A stretch of DNA of 64,000 nucleotides from Parachlamydia sp. AcF125 (GTDB lineage Bacteria > Chlamydiota > Chlamydiia > Chlamydiales > Parachlamydiaceae), in contig NZ_JAEMUD010000001.1 in NCBI RefSeq assembly GCF_018342475.1, forward strand, positions 1-64,000. Reading direction: 5' to 3'. The notes under the pieces were generated by a model. The model was not told the origin of the DNA. It saw nothing but the letters and a program-made list of their open reading frames with translations, and ran no database searches. Position numbers and translations under genes: made by a program. Of the stretch, positions 57,795 to 64,000 are shown in pieces (positions within the stretch are counted from its first letter, which is position 1; every line of letters begins with the position of its first letter).

Positions 57795-59955
57795 GATTTC
57801 CTCCTTTGTTTAGCTGAAATGTTAAAAGTTCTGCTAATTGGCACCTCGCTTGGACATCAAATCGAATCCTTTGGTCCGGTTGGCCAAGCTCTAAGCAATG
57901 TATCTTTTGCTGATGCTTATAGTAAATTTCTTGCTCTTCTCGCGAGAGTTCTTGCATGGCTTGAATTTCTATGTTGCGCTGTTGCAAAGCCGCAATCTCT
58001 CGGCTCATGGCTGCTATATTGGTTTGCCGCTTCAATTCTTCTACTTGTAAAAGTTGATTGTAGAGTTGAGTCTCTTGCCTTAATTTGCCAGCATGGACCT
58101 TCATCAAAATCGCCCAATCGTGGTCGTCTTGCTTTGCTATTAGCTCCCACTGTTGAGCCAACTGGTCAATTTCTTGCCTTCTCGCATAAAGGGCTAATTC
58201 CAATGCCCCTTTAAACTCTGACCATATGGCCATCGCCCCCTTTTTTTCCAAACTCAGACATTGCCAAGAAGTATCTTGAATGATTTGACGGCTAAATTGA
58301 GCGAAGTGAATTAAACAATGCACTTGCGCAATACGGGCTGCTGATAATCCTACCTCTTTAAGCTCTTGCTCTACTTTATGCACAAGAGAATGTAAGGATT
58401 GGCTCAATTGATAGGTTTGGGTTGCAAATTGTTGAACATTAGTAAAGAGAATGCCTCCTAATCTTTCAATCTCTGTATTAGCTGCTAAAACCATATCCAT
58501 TAAACGCTGTGTTCGTTTCACGTATTCTAAAGAAGCGGTCCGGAGCGGCTGAGATGGCTGGCCACCTTTGGACGAAGAATGAAGCTCTTCGTCAATTAGT
58601 TGGAGTAGGCGTTCTTTTGTAGCGGAATCAAAATGGCACAATCCTGCATTAATAGTTTTAAGGATCTGAAAGCTTCTCACCTCTCCCGCTTCATATAAGC
58701 GACTGTACTCCCAAAGTAAATGCCGAAATTTTGTTAACAAGCTCTCTTGTAAGTTCTCCAGCTGCATTGAAACATGCCGATTTTCTAAGAAGCAGAGCGG
58801 CCTAAGGCTTGCATGATAAACAGCCAGCTGCTTAAAGTCTTGGTCTAGTAGTTCTGGTTGTGCTATTATTTCGTCGACCTTTTTCTTAAAGAAGCCTAAA
58901 AGCTCGTCTAATCCAAGCAAATCAGAAGGTGATAATGCCGCTTTGAATTCTGAAGAATGCTCGATCGATGGTAAACGATCGATTTGCCTTTTAATTTCTT
59001 CCCCGGGGCCTGCCCCTGCATCTTTCAAATGAGAATTATTTAGAGGGTCGTAGATAAAAAGTCTTTGGGCTAATTGAGAACAAATTTTTCGCTCGATAGG
59101 GTCAGGCATCTTAGAGATATAGGCTTTTAGGTCTTCTAATGACTCTATTTCTCCAGAGGGAACTTGGGTTACACCGACAAGAATAGAAGAGGCATTTTTC
59201 AGAAGTTTTTCTTTTGAGCCAAAGAGGTCAATACAGATTTCCAATAGCTCAGTAAATTTTCTAGCTCTATCCGCGACTAAACTAGAATAACTAGTCAAGA
59301 TGATGACTTTTAATGATTTAGCTGCATTAAGAATAGTTTGAAGAGTGACAGATTTCGCAGTCCCAATTTCATAACTGTCGCAATCTAAAAAGCCCGGAAA
59401 ATCGCAATAAAAATGTCCTTCATTTGTTGCAAATTGGGGCAGAAAGTTTACCTGTGGGGAGCTGCGATGCCTGATGGGGACTACTTCATCTCGTTTACCT
59501 CCTTGGTACTGAGGCTTGACTTCCACAACATTACTTAGGGCGGAAAAACCTAATTCACGCGGTCGCTTGGATAGTAGATCGCATCCGCACAAATCATTGA
59601 CCAAAGTACTTTTACCCGCCCCTGCTAATCCTATAATAGCTACAATATCTTTATTTACTGCTTGGCTAGCTACGTTTTGACCGCAGCGAATTCCTTCCAT
59701 CAGAACAGCTAGACTCTCTTGCTCGTTTAAAGCAAAATGAGGATTTTCAAGCTTATTTTTAAGAAGGCTTGTTACATCCCGTTGAATGGTAGAAGGCGAC
59801 AGCGCCCTGCTTTGCCTCTGAGTTGGAGAGAGAGACGGGTTATTTGGAAGGGCCTCCTTTGCAAGCTTAACCGCAGTAGCTGTTTGACGAGCTTCTGCCT
59901 TTTTCAATGAAAAAGGGGGAGTTGAAGAATGGCTTGAGGGTATGATAGGATTCAT
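57775..59955 (-). CDS. P-loop GTPase, third member of the cluster
   Basis: A 726-residue protein from MNPIIPSS at 59955. AGGA about ten bases upstream supports this start over the in-frame one at 59997, which overlaps the previous gene. The GTPase domain (about 100-330) shares the layout of copies A and B: G1 GLAGAGKST at 109-117, G3 DFPG at 185-188, and VGVTQV in the G4 place. The N-terminal ALNEQESLAVLMEGIRCGQ block matches their PEESIAVLMECIRRGE. The C-terminal half is helical and coiled-coil rich but lacks the 70-residue repeats. It lies eight bases after the coiled-coil/Pro-rich gene. Divergence from A and B is much deeper. Confidence 0.7.
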   Translation of the reverse strand: MNPIIPSSHSSTPPFSLKKAEARQTATAVKLAKEALPNNPSLSPTQRQSRALSPSTIQRDVTSLLKNKLENPHFALNEQESLAVLMEGIRCGQNVASQAVNKDIVAIIGLAGAGKSTLVNDLCGCDLLSKRPRELGFSALSNVVEVKPQYQGGKRDEVVPIRHRSSPQVNFLPQFATNEGHFYCDFPGFLDCDSYEIGTAKSVTLQTILNAAKSLKVIILTSYSSLVADRARKFTELLEICIDLFGSKEKLLKNASSILVGVTQVPSGEIESLEDLKAYISKMPDPIERKICSQLAQRLFIYDPLNNSHLKDAGAGPGEEIKRQIDRLPSIEHSSEFKAALSPSDLLGLDELLGFFKKKVDEIIAQPELLDQDFKQLAVYHASLRPLCFLENRHVSMQLENLQESLLTKFRHLLWEYSRLYEAGEVRSFQILKTINAGLCHFDSATKERLLQLIDEELHSSSKGGQPSQPLRTASLEYVKRTQRLMDMVLAANTEIERLGGILFTNVQQFATQTYQLSQSLHSLVHKVEQELKEVGLSAARIAQVHCLIHFAQFSRQIIQDTSWQCLSLEKKGAMAIWSEFKGALELALYARRQEIDQLAQQWELIAKQDDHDWAILMKVHAGKLRQETQLYNQLLQVEELKRQTNIAAMSREIAALQQRNIEIQAMQELSREEQEIYYKHQQKIHCLELGQPDQRIRFDVQARCQLAELLTFQLNKGGNHDTYTK

Positions 59956-59963
59956 AGTTTTTC

Positions 59964-60689
59964 CTATTGCATTGAAGGGAGCGGCGGAAGCGCCCAATTG
60001 TTTAAAGATTCTGGCGAACGGAACTGGCTAGGCTGGGCAGTTTGAGGCTGGCCAAGAGGAGGCAGAGAGGGAAGAGGAGGAAATCCCCAAGTCCCTTGAG
60101 AAGTAGCGGGATAGGCCTGGCCCTGTTGTAGAGACTGAGAATGCCTAATAGAAGGAATGGTAGGATTTGAAGGAAGAGTTGATGTTGTGCTAGTTGTTGG
60201 CCTCATAAATGAATAAGAAAGGTTTTGGGACACAGAGGAGATGAAGATAGCCGGTCCTGATGATGGATTAGTTGCTACGGTCTCTTGGGTATGCTCCGGG
60301 GCCTCTCGCTTTCTTTCAAGCTCTTCCTGCCTGCCTCTGAGTTGTTCTTCAAATTCTGCTTTCCTCTCAGCTAACCGCCTGGTATGGTCGGCATTTCTTT
60401 GCTGCTCTTGGCGCCTCCTCTCCTCCATTTGTGTTTGAAAGCGTTGTTGCTGATTTTGTAAAGCCAAATCATGTTGCACTTTCAACCTAGCAAATGTTTC
60501 TCTCTCTTGTTCTTGGCGTTGTTGTCGTAGGGCAACATCCGCTTCGATTTGATGCTTCTGTTGCTGAAAAAGCTGGTCGATTTTATGATTAGTTGCCTCA
60601 ATCGCCTGATTGCCTGCATCTTGGCATTGATTTAGCGTTGCTTCTGCTGATTGGTAAGCCGCATGGATATTTACAGAAGGGTAAGCCAT
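59964..60689 (-). CDS. Coiled-coil protein with Pro-rich tail
   Basis: A 241-residue protein. Residues 20-130 form a strongly charged coiled coil rich in Gln, Arg and Glu (QQQKHQIEADVALRQQRQEQ is part). A Ser/Thr/Pro-rich linker follows. The C-terminal tail has two related segments, WGFPPLPSLPPL (about 200) and NWALPPLPSM at the very end, that look like binding motifs. No signal peptide or membrane segment. AAAGGGG precedes the ATG. It belongs to the same minus-strand run as the GTPases. Function unknown; a scaffold or partner for them is inferred from position only. Confidence 0.6.
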   Translation of the reverse strand: MAYPSVNIHAAYQSAEATLNQCQDAGNQAIEATNHKIDQLFQQQKHQIEADVALRQQRQEQERETFARLKVQHDLALQNQQQRFQTQMEERRRQEQQRNADHTRRLAERKAEFEEQLRGRQEELERKREAPEHTQETVATNPSSGPAIFISSVSQNLSYSFMRPTTSTTSTLPSNPTIPSIRHSQSLQQGQAYPATSQGTWGFPPLPSLPPLGQPQTAQPSQFRSPESLNNWALPPLPSMQ

Positions 60690-60730
60690 AATTCCCCTTT
60701 AGTTGAATTTCATGATAAATCCACCCCGCA

Positions 60731-60761
60731 CTCCCCATAATTTATGAGAGAGCATGGGGAG
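60731..60761 (-). promoter_or_regulatory. Hairpin between the two coiled-coil genes
   Basis: CTCCCCAT (60731-60738) and ATGGGGAG (60754-60761) form a perfect 8-bp stem with a 15-base loop inside the 98-base spacer. There is no T run on the minus strand, so it is more likely an RNA processing or stability element than a terminator. Function is not shown. Confidence 0.35.
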
Positions 60762-60787
60762 AAGTAGGAATAGAGACTCACGCTCTA

Positions 60788-62098
60788 TTATTGGAGAACA
60801 CAAGGAGGCCGTATAATGGAAGCCGTTGTTCTATACTTTTCTATACGTTCCGTAGAAGCAATTTGCTTTTTTTGTATAGAAGCTTTTAGTTGATTTTCTT
60901 CCGATGTAATCCTAGTCTCCGCCTCGATCCGTTGCCGCTCAGCTTTAGCTTTTTCGCGTATTTCCAATTCTTGGTTCGCTGCTATTGCTTTTTGTTCCTC
61001 TGCTTTTATAGCTTGCACTGTTCCTTCAATCTCTTTAGCATTCTGAAGAGCTACTAGTTTTTGATGACTATCTGCTTCTAAAGCAGCTGTTTCAAGTTGA
61101 TGCTTATTATGAGCTTCTTCTTCTTTTAGCCATTGCCCACGAAGTTGTATTTCTTCCTCTAGTTTAGCTTTTCTTTCCTCCATCTCACGGCGAGCATTTC
61201 CTTCTTTTTCTTGCTCCAAAAGATGAATGATCTCTTTTAGTTGCTGGAAGAGCTGTGCTTGCTCTTTCAGCTTAGCATTCTGAACCTGTAGTATAAGTTC
61301 AAGATCGTGTTGTTCTTGTTTTTGGAAGACTTCGAGGTTTTGTGCAAATAAGGCCACTTGTTTAGTACGAGCTTGAAAGGTAGCATCTATAGTTCCAAGA
61401 ATTTGTTGATGAACTATACCACCTCCTTGGCTGGCTAGATCTATAGCCGATTCACTAGTGCTTTTCATGGCTCCTAAAGCGGTGGCGTAAAATTCAACCA
61501 TTAATCGAGCTTTTACCATATCATCAGGAGTAAAGTTAGGGTCATTGCTTATTCCACGCTCGATAACAGCCCTGCAGTAGCTGCTAATTTGATGGTTAGT
61601 CTCCCTAACCTCGGTAGCAAAATCTCTAATGGCAGCAATGATAATGCTCGTATTATTGCTAACACTTGACTCTAAGCCATTTAGCGCTGCCTCAATTACT
61701 TGCATTTGTTGCATATGAGTTTTGATTGTCAATGCTCCATCTCCCTCTGCTGCCGCTGAAAGAGTACTGCGGCTGAGCTGTCCAAAGTGAGCTGTTTGAA
61801 TCCCGCCTTTAAAAGTTCTATCACCCGCCAAAGCCCCCCAAACAGATAAGGCAGTAGGTGCGTTCTGAGAGGTATTACTAGGAATGATCGGGCCACTCAC
61901 ATCCGCAGTTCGAGAAGCCACTGAGCCCCAAGAACTTGAAGATGACCTCCCTGCTTGGTAGTTACACCACTTAGTGCTTGGAGAAGTAGAAGTTTGTTGA
62001 GTGGAGGCGACCGCTGATGCGGGTTGAGCAGCTAAAGTACTCCAGCGAGAAGAGAGTGGATTGCTCCAATTATTGTTAAGATTATTGGTAGGATCCAT
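60788..62098 (-). CDS. Large coiled-coil protein heading the GTPase cluster
   Basis: A 436-residue protein. The first 110 residues are low-complexity Ser, Thr, Asn, Ala and Trp rich, with repeated W-G/S patches (NNNWSNPLSSRWSTLA, SSSWGSVASR, SVWGALAG). They could act as a type III signal and chaperone site. Residues of about 125-250 are helical (ALNGLESSVSNNTSIIIAAI). From 260 to the end is one long coiled coil of Glu/Lys/Gln heptads. AAGGAG precedes the ATG. Upstream lies an AT-rich region of about 300 bases likely to hold the cluster promoter. Confidence 0.65.
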   Translation of the reverse strand: MDPTNNLNNNWSNPLSSRWSTLAAQPASAVASTQQTSTSPSTKWCNYQAGRSSSSSWGSVASRTADVSGPIIPSNTSQNAPTALSVWGALAGDRTFKGGIQTAHFGQLSRSTLSAAAEGDGALTIKTHMQQMQVIEAALNGLESSVSNNTSIIIAAIRDFATEVRETNHQISSYCRAVIERGISNDPNFTPDDMVKARLMVEFYATALGAMKSTSESAIDLASQGGGIVHQQILGTIDATFQARTKQVALFAQNLEVFQKQEQHDLELILQVQNAKLKEQAQLFQQLKEIIHLLEQEKEGNARREMEERKAKLEEEIQLRGQWLKEEEAHNKHQLETAALEADSHQKLVALQNAKEIEGTVQAIKAEEQKAIAANQELEIREKAKAERQRIEAETRITSEENQLKASIQKKQIASTERIEKYRTTASIIRPPCVLQ

Positions 62099-62400
62099 AA
62101 TAAATCTCCTTGGTTAAGGTTATTTAATTTTTCTCCTTTAGATTTAGAAAAATAAGCTCCTATTTTTAAAAACCTTTATCTCTTACAAACACTCTCAAAC
62201 AATATAAATTGCAAACAATTAAGATAGGTTAAGTTTGTATCTTAAATATTTTTTTATTTCTTTAATTTTAATTTAATTAATAACTCCATGTTTTTAAAAC
62301 ACTTATTTTTCGTCAATATAATTAATTATTGCAAACTGTAAATAACTAACTTAAAGTAAACTTATGCATGGAAAAAATTTTGGTCCTTTAATTTTACTTT
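62099..62400 (-). promoter_or_regulatory. AT-rich upstream region of the GTPase cluster
   Basis: Strongly AT-rich leader of the 62098 gene. On the minus strand TTGACG occurs at 62316-62311 as a possible -35, but no convincing -10 follows at the right distance. I therefore mark the region as the probable promoter zone only. Confidence 0.3.
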
Positions 62401-62626
62401 TCCGCAAAAAAAAAGAGAGCCAAGCCAGGGAAATGCAAATGATCGCAATTTATTGCGTTTGAACGACTGCATTCAATCGATCAGACATAAAGATTGGCCA
62501 AATACAAAGCTGTCTACTGCCAAAGCGATGTTGAGCGCTGCCACGGGAATGGTTTTTTACAGCAAAATAAGGAGTACAAGAGAGCTTCTCGCTGAGCATA
62601 GGTTCTATTTGCAACCATCTGAATAA
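62389..62626 (+). pseudogene. Coding remnant without start
   Basis: An open plus-strand stretch reading NDRNLLRLNDCIQSIRHKDW, then KLSTAKAMLSAATGMVFYSK, ends at a stop at 62624. It has no start codon or ribosome binding site. I do not recognise the family. It is adjacent to transposase debris. Confidence 0.35.
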
Positions 62627-62665
62627 AAGTGCTTTAAAGAGAAGAGGGCATCGAATTTTTAGAGG

Positions 62666-62940
62666 GTGAGGAAAAGGAAGTCTGGGGTTTGCTCACACGC
62701 AAAAAATAAGGGCATTTTTGCTTTAAGATATATTGGAGATACTTTGCCTACACCTGTTTGCAGGCATATAAGAATTCCAACTTGCAAGATTGATCAAGGC
62801 CGCCAGTTTCAAAGATACAATGTCAGTGAGCGAGAACGTTTTTACGGATTAAAAGTAACAGTTATGGCTTCGCGAGCTAGATGTCCTCTTAGAATAGCGC
62901 TTTATCTAAGTAGAAAGCATGGCGGTGTTCCCTTTTTTAC
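62666..62940 (+). mobile_element. IS982-type transposase fragment
   Basis: Within a 118-codon frame (62666-63022) the stretch DTLPTPVCRHIRI, then CKIDQGRQFQRYNVSERERF, then YGLKVTVMASRARCPLRI, follows the core of IS982-family transposases (the DSFPVPVC...RRYFYGxKxH region). The N-terminal part and later catalytic residues are missing. The frame then runs into antisense of a DUF4116 remnant. The element is dead. Confidence 0.55.
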
Positions 62941-63240
62941 TAGCCAATTCATTCTGAAGTATGGCTGCGGCCACAACTTCCCTATCCTTTCTAAGTTTTT
63001 GGCTAGCATGCTGAAGCACTAATCCCTCTTGCTTAACCGCCATAAGGACAATCTTTTTTATCATCTTGAAGGCGCTTACTAGCATACTTAAGCGCCCAGA
63101 CATTTTGCTGGACAGCCTTTAGTACAATTTCTTCAACGTTTTAAGTTCTTCACTAGCATCCTTAAGCATTCGTCCATTTTAAAAGTAATACCCTCGGCTT
63201 GCTCGGCCTGCTTAAGAAGATCATCGGCATTTCGCAACGG
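62906..63240 (-). pseudogene. Frameshifted DUF4116-repeat gene remnant
   Basis: On the minus strand, pieces of DUF4116 repeats appear in different frames: LKDASEELK near 63150, VEEIVLKAVQQNVWALKYAS with KRLQDDKK (about 63140-63070), then IVLMAVKQEGLVLQHASQKL with RKDREVVAAAI (about 63060-62960). At least two frameshifts break it. The DUF4116 repeat (x-x-IVLxAVxQNGxALxYASxxLxxD) is common in large proteins of amoeba-associated bacteria and giant viruses. Confidence 0.6.
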
Positions 63241-63268
63241 CCTGCGCATGTTTAGAAAACATATCCTT

Positions 63269-63296
63269 AGTTACTTATCCAAAGTTACTTATCCAA
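63269..63296. repeat. Exact tandem 14-bp duplication at the ankyrin gene end
   Basis: AGTTACTTATCCAA occurs at 63269-63282 and again at 63283-63296. It spans the stop codon region of the ankyrin gene. The copies are identical, so the slip is recent. Confidence 0.8.
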
Positions 63297-64000
63297 GCCA
63301 GCGGCTTGCCAAGTCTTTTTAGTTGGGTCCGCTGCAAGCAAAGCATGGACAATTTTAGCATGCTTTTTATCGTGCGCAATTTTTAAAGCATTCTGTCCTT
63401 CGTCATTTGTCAAACTCAGCTCTGGATTTTTTGAAAGCAGCCACACTACCATTTTATAATTATTTGCATAAGCTGCAGTGTGCAAGGGAGACTGCTGCCT
63501 AAAACCCTCAATGAAATTTAATAACTCAGGTTTTTGTTGAAGGAATTTCTCGCCTAATTTTTGAGCAAATTTTGAAAAGCCTTCTTGCCTAGCAAACACA
63601 TGAAATACTGATTGAGGCAGTCGCGTGAGAGAGCGATTTGTAGCTTCAGAGCATATTGCACTCTTCCACACAATCCTATTTTCTTCTACCTCTAGATCTT
63701 CAAATTCATGGGGATACTTTAGAATGAGTTGCCAAAATTTCTCAATTTCTTCCTTTTCAATTTCCTTTTTAAAAATAAAATCGAAGAAAGGCCTATTTTT
63801 TAACCTAATAGCTGTCTCTGCAACCTTATAAAGGATCTTTTGAACATCGTGCTTGCGAACAGCATCCACGGGATAAGTGGCGACCTGGCCAATTAAGGCT
63901 TCAATTTTTTCATTAAAAGGCAAAGCTACAGCAATGGTCAGAATATGCCTTAAGCGAGAGGCATGGCTATTTTCAATACGTTGCGCCGTGGGGTAACGCG
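63285..64000 (-). CDS. Ankyrin-repeat protein, 5' end outside the window
   Basis: The reading frame is open to the right edge of the window, so this is a C-terminal fragment of about 238 residues. A TTG at 63923 could be read as a start, but the frame continues upstream without a stop (RYPTAQRIENSHASRL and on), so I treat it as partial. Near the C-terminus is an ankyrin repeat, SPLHTAAYANNYKMVVWLLS, followed by a second partial one, GQNALKIAHDKKHAKIVHAL. Ankyrin proteins of intracellular bacteria often act in the host cell; no secretion signal can be judged from the fragment. Confidence 0.65.
   Translation of the reverse strand, partial: RYPTAQRIENSHASRLRHILTIAVALPFNEKIEALIGQVATYPVDAVRKHDVQKILYKVAETAIRLKNRPFFDFIFKKEIEKEEIEKFWQLILKYPHEFEDLEVEENRIVWKSAICSEATNRSLTRLPQSVFHVFARQEGFSKFAQKLGEKFLQQKPELLNFIEGFRQQSPLHTAAYANNYKMVVWLLSKNPELSLTNDEGQNALKIAHDKKHAKIVHALLAADPTKKTWQAAGLDK

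Noticed and set aside
57669-58214. 181-codon plus-strand frame
   Set aside because: It is the complement of the GTPase coding region, with no independent features.
1-64000. CRISPR array, tRNA or rRNA genes
   Set aside because: None seen. The only close repeats are gene duplications, hairpins and one 14-bp tandem slip. I did not run a structure-based tRNA search.

Overview
The window looks like a chromosomal segment of an environmental chlamydia, most likely a Parachlamydiaceae-type amoeba symbiont. I infer this from several gene families together. There is a PknD-type Ser/Thr kinase with the chlamydial C-terminal region, a large plant/chlamydia-type IspG, and a UhpC hexose-phosphate transporter beside dnaE. 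There is also nqrBCDE without nqrA or nqrF, a D-Ala-D-Ala carboxypeptidase, and several inclusion-membrane or effector-like proteins. No rRNA, tRNA or CRISPR array was recognised, so the genus cannot be fixed from this window.

Layout. Positions 600-13,340 hold a patatin-like lipoprotein, a lipase maturation factor-like membrane protein, phosphoketolase (minus strand), a small membrane protein, a decayed gene, PknD with an added zinc ribbon, QueF, a SurA-like chaperone and RsmA/KsgA. Positions 13,440-25,950 are mostly minus strand: an inclusion-membrane-like protein, an aldo/keto reductase, DacF-type carboxypeptidase, an LptE-like lipoprotein, a BamD-like TPR protein, DnaE and UhpC. From memory this order matches the CT544-CT552 stretch of Chlamydia trachomatis. 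Positions 26,300-36,510 hold an FHA/transmembrane protein, IspG, a probable secreted protein, an M18 aminopeptidase, SerS and two exported proteins. Positions 36,510-45,680 are accessory DNA: a CPBP protease, a decayed duplicate gene, a GT-B-like protein, ComF, a kinase-like protein and a 979-residue lipase-like protein with an internal 300-residue duplication. Positions 45,680-52,150 hold nqrBCDE, a strong terminator and glycogen phosphorylase.

The most unusual part is 52,221-62,098. It is a minus-strand run of two coiled-coil proteins followed by three P-loop GTPases of a GIMAP/AIG1-like or dynamin-like type. Two of the GTPases are recent tandem duplicates with nearly identical GTPase halves. 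Their C-terminal halves carry six and five copies of a roughly 70-residue helical repeat that I do not recognise. A truncated IS630-type transposase gene sits exactly between the duplicates. Transposon and DUF4116 debris and an ankyrin-repeat gene close the window. The cluster reads like a candidate membrane-associated GTPase/coiled-coil machine or a host-directed effector set; that function is inference.
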